DNA of 42,198 nt from Gammaproteobacteria bacterium. GTDB lineage: Bacteria > Pseudomonadota > Gammaproteobacteria > Steroidobacterales > GCA-2729495. A model generated the notes under the pieces. It was given only the letters and a program-made list of their open reading frames with translations, did not search any database and had not been told where the DNA came from. Both the position numbers and the translations under genes were made by a program. Location: positions 1 to 42,198 of the forward strand of contig JABDLC010000140.1 in assembly GCA_013001905.1 (NCBI GenBank). Direction: 5' to 3'. This document shows positions 1 to 7,047 of the stretch, one piece after another (within the stretch, counting starts at the first letter, position 1; each line of letters starts with the position of its first letter).

Positions 1-10
1 TCATACCCGC

Positions 11-919
11 ATGTTACTCTCGTCTGTGATGAAGATGGCGGGCAAAAACGTACTCATTACCGGCGGTGCGCGCGGCATGGGCAGGGAAACCGCGCGGAAG
101 CTCGGTCAACATGGCGCCCATATCATCATCGTGGACTGGGAAGGCGAAGCCGGCACGCGCCTGCGTGACGAAATCAACGCCGGGCCGGGTACGGCGGAAT
201 TCCGCTACTGCGAGTTGACCCGCTTCCCGGCGATTCGGGCACTGGCCGCCGATGTGATTGCAGCCCACAACCGGCTCGAAGTGCTGTTTTGCAATGCAGG
301 CATCACCGACCCGGTGCGCCGTGAGACGCCGGAGGGTTACGAGCATCACGTTGCGACCTGCCATCTGGGGCACTTTCTGCTGACCCATTTGTTGCTCGAC
401 TTACTGAAGCAAAGCGCACCGGCCCGGATACTGCTGACGTCCTCGGAGGCGCATAAAGCGGGCGACGGGCTGGATTTCGACGACCTTAATAACGAGCGGA
501 TCTGGAAAGACCACGACAAGCCTTCCAACGCTGCATCCTTTACGGCCTATCACCGCGCCAAGCTCAGCAATCTTTATTTTATGTACGAACTGGCGGAACG
601 GTTGGAAGGCACCCGCGTGACCGTGAACGCGATTTCGCCCGGTTACTTTGTCAACACGAGTATCTATCGCAACCTGACCGGCGTGTTTCTGTTCGGTGCC
701 AAACTGGTGTTCGGCTTTGGTTCGCTGTTCGGCTGGAATACGCCGGAACGCAGTGCCCGCACCTACGAATGGCTGGCGACCGACCCTGCGCTCGAAACGA
801 CCACCGCCAAATACTTCGAGCACCTGCAGGAAAAGCAACCGGGGCCTGTTGCTCTGGAGGTCGAGCCGCGCAAAAAGCTGTGGCAGTGGTCAGCCGAGCA
901 AACCGGCATAGGCCACTAG
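11..919 (+). CDS. Short-chain dehydrogenase/reductase (retinol-dehydrogenase-like)
   Basis: This 302-residue protein is a classical SDR, expected to oxidise or reduce an alcohol/ketone with NAD(P)(H) in the cytosol. The Rossmann motif TGGARGMG lies at residues 17-24, the NAG motif at 95-97, the likely catalytic serine at 144/145 and the YHRAK (YxxxK) pair at Y180/K184. The long insertion before the tyrosine and the C-terminal extension resemble the RDH/WWOX-like branch of SDRs; the substrate cannot be read from sequence. The start is uncertain: ATG codons at 11, 29 and 35 are all in frame, none has a clear Shine-Dalgarno sequence, and the one at 35 leaves the usual short lead-in to the first beta strand. 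It converges on the cytochrome c gene ending at 929, with only 9 bases between stops and no terminator visible. Confidence 0.85.
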   Translation: MLLSSVMKMAGKNVLITGGARGMGRETARKLGQHGAHIIIVDWEGEAGTRLRDEINAGPGTAEFRYCELTRFPAIRALAADVIAAHNRLEVLFCNAGITDPVRRETPEGYEHHVATCHLGHFLLTHLLLDLLKQSAPARILLTSSEAHKAGDGLDFDDLNNERIWKDHDKPSNAASFTAYHRAKLSNLYFMYELAERLEGTRVTVNAISPGYFVNTSIYRNLTGVFLFGAKLVFGFGSLFGWNTPERSARTYEWLATDPALETTTAKYFEHLQEKQPGPVALEVEPRKKLWQWSAEQTGIGH

Positions 920-928
920 TTCAGGGTT

Positions 929-1903
929 TCAGGGCTGCATGCCCAGGAGCGGGTCCACGCTGTTGCTAACTGCGGGTTGTGCCATCAGGTAGGCGTAGAT
1001 GTCCGCCAGATCTGCCGCCGTCATCTGCGCATATTCGGTCCACGCATGCTGAGTCTGAAAGCCGACCGCATCTGCCGCGACCGTCGCGCCACGAAAATTG
1101 TGAAAACGATTGATGAAGTCCCGCTCGGACCAGCCGCCGATTCCGGTCGCGCGATCCGGTGTGATATTGGCGGAATAGACTTTCACGCCATTGGCCGGCA
1201 TGCCGAGGCCACCCGCGAGCCGCATGCCCGGCAGCGCTTGCTGCCGCTCGTCTGCCGGCGTGTGACAAAAACGGCAGCCGGCGATGACCGCCAGGTATTG
1301 CCCGCGCTGCACGGGATCGCTCTTGTCAATTTCCCACGGCGCGGCCGGGATTGCGCGCACGTTACCGATCCACTGCATAAACAGGCTCGGGTTGCGCGGC
1401 GGTGTGTCGTTCACAACCGGCTCAAGTGAGCGCACCCACGCGACCAGCGCATAGGCGTCTTCAGGCTCAAGATAGAGATAGACATCGAATGGCATAATCG
1501 GAAAAAACGCGTAGCCATCTTTGTGCAGACCACTGACGATCGCCCGGTAGATTTCGCCGTCTGTCCAGTCGCCGAGCGCGTAGGGTGTGATGTTCGGCGA
1601 TACGATCATGCCGGACAGTCCGGCGGACTCATCAAACAATTCACCGCCCTGACCGATCGTGCCCGGTTTCGGCGGTGCGCCGAACAGGCTCCAGTCACGA
1701 TCGCTGTGACAGTAAGCGCAGCCGAACACGGCTGTTGCCAGATACGTGCCACGCTCTACGCGTGCAGGCGTGAGTTCGATCTGCAGGTCAGGCGGGGGCA
1801 GGTCGCGCGGCAGCACGACAAAGAAATACACATAACTGCTGACAACGGCGATAGCCGCAGCCCCCAGCAGACCCAGTACTACGCGTATGAGCCACTTCAG
1901 CAT
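929..1903 (-). CDS. Membrane-anchored di-haem cytochrome c
   Basis: The 324-residue product has one N-terminal hydrophobic segment (residues 4-31), which would act as an uncleaved anchor, followed by two cytochrome c domains facing the periplasm. Haem motifs are CAYCH at 62-66 and CRFCH at 210-214. Segments such as SPNITP, GDWTDGEI and IMPFD (Met a likely axial ligand) are typical of the multi-haem electron-acceptor subunits that accompany alcohol/sugar dehydrogenases. No partner dehydrogenase is adjacent, so the electron donor is unknown. It is divergent from peptide deformylase with only 20 bases between the two ATGs and no Shine-Dalgarno sequence; see the symmetric -10 feature there. Confidence 0.88.
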   Translation of the reverse strand: MLKWLIRVVLGLLGAAAIAVVSSYVYFFVVLPRDLPPPDLQIELTPARVERGTYLATAVFGCAYCHSDRDWSLFGAPPKPGTIGQGGELFDESAGLSGMIVSPNITPYALGDWTDGEIYRAIVSGLHKDGYAFFPIMPFDVYLYLEPEDAYALVAWVRSLEPVVNDTPPRNPSLFMQWIGNVRAIPAAPWEIDKSDPVQRGQYLAVIAGCRFCHTPADERQQALPGMRLAGGLGMPANGVKVYSANITPDRATGIGGWSERDFINRFHNFRGATVAADAVGFQTQHAWTEYAQMTAADLADIYAYLMAQPAVSNSVDPLLGMQP

Positions 1904-1923
1904 TCGAGCAGTATACTCGGTGC
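1904..1923. promoter_or_regulatory. Symmetric bidirectional -10 box between cytochrome c and def
   Basis: The 20-base gap between two divergent ATGs contains the palindrome AGTATACT at 1910-1917, exactly central with six bases on each side. Read on either strand it gives TATACT followed by six bases and then ATG. That puts the expected transcription start on the A of both start codons. No convincing -35 element and no Shine-Dalgarno sequence is visible on either side. The element is directly seen; its function as a shared leaderless promoter is inferred. Confidence 0.5.
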
Positions 1924-2454
1924 ATGGCAGTGCGGCGTATTTTAAGAATGGGGCACCCGCTGTTGCGGCAGGTGTCGCGGCGGCTTGAGCCTGGCGACCT
2001 CAGCGACCCGGCGCTGCGGGGGCTGCTCGACGATATGGTCGATACGCTGCATGACTACGGGGGTATCGGGCTCGCCGCGCCGCAGATCGGTGAGAGTATT
2101 CGTCTCGCGATCATCGAAATCCCCGGCGGGCCGACCCGCTACGGTGATCTCGCACCGATGCCGCTCACGGTCTTCGTGAATCCGCAGGTCAACGTCATTG
2201 ACGCGGCCACGGCAGGTTACTGGGAAGGGTGTCTGTCAGTGCCGGGCCTGCGTGGCTTTGTTGAGCGCCCGCAACATGTGCGCGTGCAGTATCAGGATCT
2301 GCAGGGTGCAGAGCACGCTATCGAGCTACAGGGTTTTCCCGCGACCGTGTTGCAGCACGAATTTGATCATCTGGACGGACGCTTGTTTGTCGATCGCATG
2401 GATGACATGAGCCTGCTGGTGTTTGAAAAAGAATACGAGCGCTACCACTCCTGA
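1924..2454 (+). CDS. def: Peptide deformylase
   Basis: This 176-residue protein removes the formyl group from the N-terminal methionine of new proteins, using a divalent metal (usually Fe2+) in the cytosol. All three family motifs are present: GIGLAAPQ (47-54), EGCLSVP (101-107, with metal ligand Cys103) and QHEFDH (144-149, ligands His145 and His149, catalytic Glu146). It is not next to fmt, rsmB or dprA, so it may be a second copy rather than the main housekeeping one. The start at 1924 gives a normal N terminus but has no Shine-Dalgarno sequence; a -10-like box six bases upstream suggests a leaderless transcript. Its stop is one base away from the stop of the convergent gene at 2456. Confidence 0.95.
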   Translation: MAVRRILRMGHPLLRQVSRRLEPGDLSDPALRGLLDDMVDTLHDYGGIGLAAPQIGESIRLAIIEIPGGPTRYGDLAPMPLTVFVNPQVNVIDAATAGYWEGCLSVPGLRGFVERPQHVRVQYQDLQGAEHAIELQGFPATVLQHEFDHLDGRLFVDRMDDMSLLVFEKEYERYHS

Positions 2455-2455
2455 C

Positions 2456-3124
2456 TCACAAGCCCTGCTGCTGCATGCGCCAGCGCAGATCCTCGATGCG
2501 ATCCTGACCGAAAAATGTTTCACCGCGAAACACCAGCGTCGGCACGCCCCAGTGACCCGCCGCTGCGAGCGCCTCGGCGTTGGTGTCGATTTCCGCATCC
2601 AGGCGTGACGCGTTGGATTCGATGTCATTCATCAGGCCTTCATAATTGAGCCCGACCGATTCAATGGTCGCGCGGATGCGTTCCGGATTTTCCCAGCCCG
2701 GTTGCGGCGCGAAGATTACGCGCGCGAGCGCCGCCGTCACTTCGAGTTCCTTGCCATGCTGTGCGGCGGCCACTGCGATTCGGTTCAGCCGATGTATATG
2801 CGGTTGTTCAGCCGCCGGTTTGAACTCCCCGGGCACAAAGGCAACGGGGTCGGGATCCGGCCAGCCGAACGACAGGCCGAGACGTTCGGCGATCCGCTCG
2901 GTATCCTTTTGTATGTAGGACCAGCGATTCACGCCGGTGTCGGGCAGGCTGGTGAAATACTTCGGGGTGCGCAGAATCAGCGGCAGGACCGGTCGCAGCC
3001 TGATGTTGACGGCGAACTCCCGGGGCAGTTCCATAACGCGGTCGATGCTCAGATAACAATAGTGACTGCGAAACGACCAGTAGTAATCTACGGTTTCAGT
3101 TTTAATTTCTGATTCGTGCTCCAT
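2456..3124 (-). CDS. DsbA-family thioredoxin-fold protein, HCCA-isomerase-like
   Basis: The 222-residue product resembles the 2-hydroxychromene-2-carboxylate isomerase / kappa-class GST branch of the DsbA family. These use glutathione to isomerise aromatic ring-cleavage intermediates. The N-terminal strand is followed by SFRSHYCYL (17-25), where Ser20 sits at the position of the usual active serine in DxxSPYxYL; the typical Pro is replaced by His. The cis-proline motif GVPT and the ending FFGQDRIEDL are characteristic. There is no signal peptide, so it should be cytosolic. I chose ATG 3124; an in-frame TTG two codons upstream is less likely. It is divergent from the SDR at 3160. The family is clear; the substrate is not. 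Confidence 0.8.
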   Translation of the reverse strand: MEHESEIKTETVDYYWSFRSHYCYLSIDRVMELPREFAVNIRLRPVLPLILRTPKYFTSLPDTGVNRWSYIQKDTERIAERLGLSFGWPDPDPVAFVPGEFKPAAEQPHIHRLNRIAVAAAQHGKELEVTAALARVIFAPQPGWENPERIRATIESVGLNYEGLMNDIESNASRLDAEIDTNAEALAAAGHWGVPTLVFRGETFFGQDRIEDLRWRMQQQGL

Positions 3125-3159
3125 ATCCAAAGCAGAATAACAGGGGTAATCGGTTGGCG

Positions 3160-3969
3160 ATGCAGTATCAAGACAAAACAGTCTGGATTACCGGCGCATC
3201 TTCGGGTGTCGGTGAAGGGTTGGCCCGCGTATTTCATCGCGAGGGCGCCAATATCATTATTTCGGCGCGGCGTGCCGCGGAGCTGGAGCGGGTCAAAGCT
3301 TCATGCACGGACGGGCCCGGCAGTATTGATGTCGTCCCGTTTGATCTGATTGATGCAGCCGAACGTGATGCGGCCGCCGCGGAGGTGCTGGCGCGCTACC
3401 CGCGTTTGGATGTACTGATCAACAATGCGGGTATCGGCCAGCGTTCGCTAATCATGGAAACCTCGCTGGACGTCGACCGCCGTATCATGGAGCTCGACTT
3501 TTTTGCGCCGGTGGCGCTGACCAAAGCGGTATTGCCACGGATGATGGAGCAGGGCGGCGGGCACCTGGTGGTGACCTCATCAGTCGCCGGCAAACACGGT
3601 ATGTCGCATCACTCCGCGTACTGTGCGGCCAAGCACGCGCTGCATGGCTACTACGAAAGTCTGCGCATTGAGATGTTCAGCCATGACATCAAAGTGTGTT
3701 TGCTCGTCATCGCCGGCGTACGCAGCAACGTGCATGAGCATGCGCTGTTGGGTGACGGTTCTGCGTATGGTCATGCAGACTGGGGTGCCGACGCCGGTAT
3801 GTCAGCCGAGGAGTGCGCGGAGCAAACGATTGCCGCCATGCAGGCTGATGAATACGAACCGGTCATCAGTATTGAAGCGGCATCGCAGGCGTTGCGCATC
3901 AAGCAGGACAACCCCCGTGAATTTACGGAACGCATGCACAAAGTCATGCAATGGATGGAAGGCAGCTAG
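3160..3969 (+). CDS. Short-chain dehydrogenase/reductase
   Basis: A classical SDR of 269 residues starting from ATG 3160 (a TTG two codons upstream is also in frame). It has the cofactor motif TGASSGVG near the N terminus, NNAG in the middle, and the Ser/YCAAK catalytic elements (VTSSVAGKHG then YCAAKHAL). The overall pattern resembles DHRS7-type or general 3-ketoacyl/steroid-type SDRs. The next gene, an exported FAD oxidase, begins two bases after this stop, so the two are very probably co-transcribed. No signal peptide is present, which places it in the cytosol, unlike its partner. Confidence 0.88.
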   Translation: MQYQDKTVWITGASSGVGEGLARVFHREGANIIISARRAAELERVKASCTDGPGSIDVVPFDLIDAAERDAAAAEVLARYPRLDVLINNAGIGQRSLIMETSLDVDRRIMELDFFAPVALTKAVLPRMMEQGGGHLVVTSSVAGKHGMSHHSAYCAAKHALHGYYESLRIEMFSHDIKVCLLVIAGVRSNVHEHALLGDGSAYGHADWGADAGMSAEECAEQTIAAMQADEYEPVISIEAASQALRIKQDNPREFTERMHKVMQWMEGS

Positions 3970-3971
3970 TT

Positions 3972-5462
3972 ATGGATCGCAGACGTTTTCTGAGCTCAAC
4001 ACTGGCCGGCGCTGCCGTTGCCGGTTTTCCTCATCTTGCATTCGGTGCCGGTCGACGACTGCGGGTGCGTGCCGATGTGCCGGCGATGACGCTCAGCGGT
4101 GCGGAAACCATACTGCCCAAAGCCGTCGTTAAAGAGCTCGGCGCATCGCTGCACGGCTCCCTGATGCTGCCCGGCGGTGAGGGCTACGATGCGGCCCGGG
4201 CGCTCTGGAACGGCATGTTCGATCGCAAACCGGCGTTGATCGCACAGTGCTCCGGGCCGGCCGACGTTGCGTCTGCCGTTAACTTTGCCCGCGAACACAA
4301 TCTGCTGCTGGCGGTGCGGGGCGGCGGCCACAGCATCGCCGGCAAATCGGTCTGTGAAGGCGGTCTGATGATCGATCTGCAGCACATGAACGGCGTGCAC
4401 GTGGACCGGCAACGCCGGGTCGCGCGTGTTGAGGGCGGGGCATTGCTGAGCAATCTGGATCACGAAACTCTGCCGCTGGGTCTGGCGACGACCTCCGGTA
4501 CGGTCTCGCACACCGGTGCGGGCGGCCTTACGCTGGGCGGCGGCATCGGGCGGCTGTGCCGGCAGCACGGTCTGACCAGCGATAACCTGCTGTCGGTCGA
4601 TGTGGTAACCGCCGACGGGAAACTGCGTCGTGCGGCGGCGGATGAGCATGATGAACTGTTCTGGGGCCTGCGCGGTGGCGGCGGTAACTTTGGTGTGGCC
4701 ACGTCATTCGAATATCAACTGCACCCGCTCGACAATGAGGTGCTCGGCGGGGCGATGATGTACCCGATTGAGCAGGCGAGCGAGGTGCTGAAAGTCGTCA
4801 ATGACTTTTCGCGTAAAGCCCATCGCGAGTTATCGCTCAGCGGTAACCTGCTGATGATGCGCAACGGACGCGGTTTCGTGATGATGAGCATCACCTACTC
4901 CGGTGATGTGCGCAAAGGTGAAAAACATTTACGGCCGCTGCTTGAGTACGGCAATCCTGTGCGCAAGGGCGTGCAGAAAACGCTCTACTCGACACTGCAG
5001 ACAGCGAACGATCAGCAACTCGCGGCAGGACGCCATTACTACATGAAGTCGGGGTATCTGCCCGAGATTTCCGATGAATTTATTGATGAGCTGGTGCGGC
5101 GCGTTGAGCCATCTGATAAACGCGAGCAGGTCGTGGTCATGACGCAGCTCGGCGGCGCGATACGCGATCTGCCGGACGACGCAACCGCGTATTCACACCG
5201 TTACGGCGAATTCGACCTGATGATCGGTGCGGCCTGGGACGATGCGGCGGCGAACGATGCAAACGTTACCTGGGGCCGCGATTATTTCGGTGCCGTGCAG
5301 GACTACACGAAGGGTTTTTACACGAACAGCCTGATGGACGAAAGTGCCGATGCCATACACAAAAACTATCTGGGCAATTACCCGCGCCTGCAGGCATTAA
5401 AGAACGAGTTTGACCCGCAGAATCTGTTCCGGCTCAACGCGAATATCGCGCCGACTGTTTAG
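3972..5462 (+). CDS. Tat-exported FAD-linked oxidase (BBE/PCMH family)
   Basis: From ATG 3972 the protein has 496 residues. It begins with a twin-arginine signal (DRRRFLSS, then a hydrophobic stretch to about residue 27), so it should fold with FAD in the cytosol and be exported. The PCMH-type FAD domain carries RGGGHS with His120, the usual site of covalent flavin attachment, and GGGIGRLCRQHGLT (189-202). The second flavin-linking cysteine of bicovalent berberine-bridge enzymes is absent: Val178 occupies that position by eye alignment. The BBE C-terminal motif (NYPRL... DPQNLFRLN) is intact. It likely oxidises a sugar, alcohol or phenolic compound. It follows the SDR by two bases, and its stop abuts the stop of the convergent TauD-type gene with no gap. 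Confidence 0.9.
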   Translation: MDRRRFLSSTLAGAAVAGFPHLAFGAGRRLRVRADVPAMTLSGAETILPKAVVKELGASLHGSLMLPGGEGYDAARALWNGMFDRKPALIAQCSGPADVASAVNFAREHNLLLAVRGGGHSIAGKSVCEGGLMIDLQHMNGVHVDRQRRVARVEGGALLSNLDHETLPLGLATTSGTVSHTGAGGLTLGGGIGRLCRQHGLTSDNLLSVDVVTADGKLRRAAADEHDELFWGLRGGGGNFGVATSFEYQLHPLDNEVLGGAMMYPIEQASEVLKVVNDFSRKAHRELSLSGNLLMMRNGRGFVMMSITYSGDVRKGEKHLRPLLEYGNPVRKGVQKTLYSTLQTANDQQLAAGRHYYMKSGYLPEISDEFIDELVRRVEPSDKREQVVVMTQLGGAIRDLPDDATAYSHRYGEFDLMIGAAWDDAAANDANVTWGRDYFGAVQDYTKGFYTNSLMDESADAIHKNYLGNYPRLQALKNEFDPQNLFRLNANIAPTV

Positions 5463-6308
5463 TCAGTTCAGTACCTTGCCGATAACGGTGACGCGATGCA
5501 TTTCGCGTGGCTCGTCGTAATCCCGCACCGCGTAGTGGCAGGTGCAGCGATTGTCCCAGATCGCCAGGGAATCAGGTCGCCAGAAGAAGCGGCACTGCAG
5601 CTCTTTCCAGTTCAGATGATCAAACAGCATCTGCAGCAGCGCATCACTCTCCGCCGGATTCAAACCCTCGATATGGGTGGTGGTCAGCTCACTGATGTAC
5701 AGCAGCTTGCGACCGGTCTCCGGGTGCACCTGAACCAGCGGCTGCAGCGTAGGCGGCGACTTTTCATAGGTCATGCGATAGCGTTCCGGGCCGCCTTCAC
5801 TTTGCAATTCCTGCCGTCGGTAGGTCTTAGTGACGTCATGCCACGCCGACAGCCCGCTGATGAACGACTGCATCGGCTCCGACAATGTCTCGTAAGCTTT
5901 GTAAAGATTGACCCACATCGTGTCGCCACCACGGCTCGGAATGGTGACACCGCGCAGTATGCCGAGTAGCGGCGGATCGTTGGTGTAGCTGAGATCCGGG
6001 TGCCACTGATTCGCGAGGCGCAGATTGTCATTGGCGCCACTTTTGGCTTTGAGCTGAATGATTTCATCATGCCCTTCCAGCGCCGGAATAAACGGGTGGA
6101 TGTGCAGATCGCCGAAGCGCTTGCCAAATGCTATCTGTTGCTGCGGCGTAATGTTCTGATCACGGAAAAAAATTACGAGGTTATCCAGCAATGCATGTTT
6201 GATTTCCGCGTAGGTTTCATCATCCATCGGTTGTGCAAGGTCGACGCCTTCCACTATCGTGCCCAATGAACCGGAAATCGGGTGTAAACTTATTCTTGAA
6301 TACTGCAT
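5463..6308 (-). CDS. TauD/TfdA-family Fe(II)/2-oxoglutarate dioxygenase
   Basis: The 281-residue product (ATG 6308) belongs to the family that couples 2-oxoglutarate decarboxylation to substrate hydroxylation, as in taurine or 2,4-D breakdown. The iron ligands are visible: WHPD gives His103 and Asp105, and TCHYA gives His258; the 2-oxoglutarate-binding arginine lies in the REMHR segment (268-272). The start of the family fold, SGSLGTIVEGVDL, is intact. An upstream in-frame start at 6440 would run through the divergent deiodinase-like gene and is rejected. Only 24 bases separate it from that gene. Substrate specificity (sulfonate, aryloxy acid, other) is not determinable here. Confidence 0.9.
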   Translation of the reverse strand: MQYSRISLHPISGSLGTIVEGVDLAQPMDDETYAEIKHALLDNLVIFFRDQNITPQQQIAFGKRFGDLHIHPFIPALEGHDEIIQLKAKSGANDNLRLANQWHPDLSYTNDPPLLGILRGVTIPSRGGDTMWVNLYKAYETLSEPMQSFISGLSAWHDVTKTYRRQELQSEGGPERYRMTYEKSPPTLQPLVQVHPETGRKLLYISELTTTHIEGLNPAESDALLQMLFDHLNWKELQCRFFWRPDSLAIWDNRCTCHYAVRDYDEPREMHRVTVIGKVLN

Positions 6309-6321
6309 ACGATTGGCCTGC

Positions 6322-6335
6322 GGAGGAGGGCTATG
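6322..6335 (+). promoter_or_regulatory. Strong Shine-Dalgarno for the deiodinase-like gene
   Basis: GGAGGAGGG at 6322-6330 precedes ATG 6333 by two bases (about seven from the core GGAGG). This selects ATG 6333 over the in-frame ATG at 6366. It contrasts with many other starts in the window that have no such site. Confidence 0.7.
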
Positions 6336-7013
6336 AATTCCTGCTTTTCTGGCGCCGGTGAGTCCATGTGGACGCCGGACAATGAAACGAACGACTACCT
6401 TGCCACGCTTGAGCTGCCGCCGGAACCTATATATGGGCAATATATAGCTGAGCGCGAGGCGCGGGAAGCAGTGGCGCCGCGTGTCGGCGATACGGCTCCG
6501 GACTTTTCAGTCGAATTGCTCACTGCGACCGGTCAGCGGAGCGGCACCCACAGGGGTCTGAAAGACTACCGCGGGCGCACGCTCGTATTGATGTTCGGTA
6601 GCTACACCTGCCCCATTTACCGGGCGCAGTTCGAATGTTTTCGCGAGGTCTACGAGCGATTTGGTGACCGGCTCGACTTTCTCACGGTGTATGTCAAGGA
6701 AGAGCACCCGGAGGACGGCTGGCAACTGGAGATCAATGAGCGGCACGACTGTGTTTACAGGCAACCGGTCGATGCGGACGCACGCGCAGCCATCGCGGCT
6801 GACTTTATTGAACGTTATTCAGTGGCGATGCCGATGGCTATCGACTCAATGAGCAACGCTACCTGTAATGCATACAGCGCCGATCCGGAGCGCCTGTACA
6901 TTATTGACGGCACTGGCGTCGTGCAGCACCGGTCAGAACCCGGGCCGTTTCATCTGGATGCCGTGCAGGCGTGGGCTGCTGCAGTAGCAGACGCAGCCCG
7001 ACATTCGGGTTGA
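6333..7013 (+). CDS. Iodothyronine-deiodinase-like thioredoxin-fold protein
   Basis: This 226-residue protein has the thioredoxin/AhpC-like core of the deiodinase family. The stretch LVLMFGSYTCPIYRAQF (84-100) matches the animal deiodinase active-site segment (FGSCT-U-PPF), with Cys93 (codon TGC) where vertebrates have selenocysteine. The diagnostic VYVKEEHPEDGW (119-130) matches the deiodinase YIEEAHPSDGW signature. No signal peptide is evident. Bacterial members of this family are poorly characterised; a peroxidase, a reductive dehalogenase-like or another thiol reductase role is possible. It is divergent from a TauD-type dioxygenase. An AT-rich inverted repeat lies inside the gene at 6427-6447. 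The family call is firm, the function open. Confidence 0.85.
   Translation: MNSCFSGAGESMWTPDNETNDYLATLELPPEPIYGQYIAEREAREAVAPRVGDTAPDFSVELLTATGQRSGTHRGLKDYRGRTLVLMFGSYTCPIYRAQFECFREVYERFGDRLDFLTVYVKEEHPEDGWQLEINERHDCVYRQPVDADARAAIAADFIERYSVAMPMAIDSMSNATCNAYSADPERLYIIDGTGVVQHRSEPGPFHLDAVQAWAAAVADAARHSG
6427..6447. repeat. AT-rich perfect inverted repeat inside the deiodinase-like gene
   Basis: CTATATAT (6427-6434) and ATATATAG (6440-6447) form a perfect 8-base inverted repeat around a 5-base spacer. It sits about 95 bases into a GC-rich gene and uses two ATA isoleucine codons, which are rare in neighbouring genes. Confidence 0.6.
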
Positions 7014-7026
7014 TCGTTCGCCCTCA

Positions 7027-7047
7027 GGCCAGCGCTCAGCGCTGGCC
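7027..7047. terminator. Perfect hairpin whose loop is the hydrolase stop codon
   Basis: GGCCAGCGC (7027-7035) and GCGCTGGCC (7039-7047) form a perfect 9-base-pair stem. The three-base loop (7036-7038) is the TGA stop of the minus-strand hydrolase gene. It lies between convergent genes and could end transcription both ways, but there is no T-run on either side, so a Rho-independent terminator is only possible, not shown. Confidence 0.4.

Noticed and set aside
5463-6440. Longer TauD-type protein starting at 6440
   Set aside because: The extra 44 residues overlap the divergent deiodinase-like gene and precede the normal family start at 6308.
6333-7013. Selenocysteine in the deiodinase-like protein
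   Set aside because: The active-site codon is TGC; no in-frame TGA or SECIS-like element is needed or seen.
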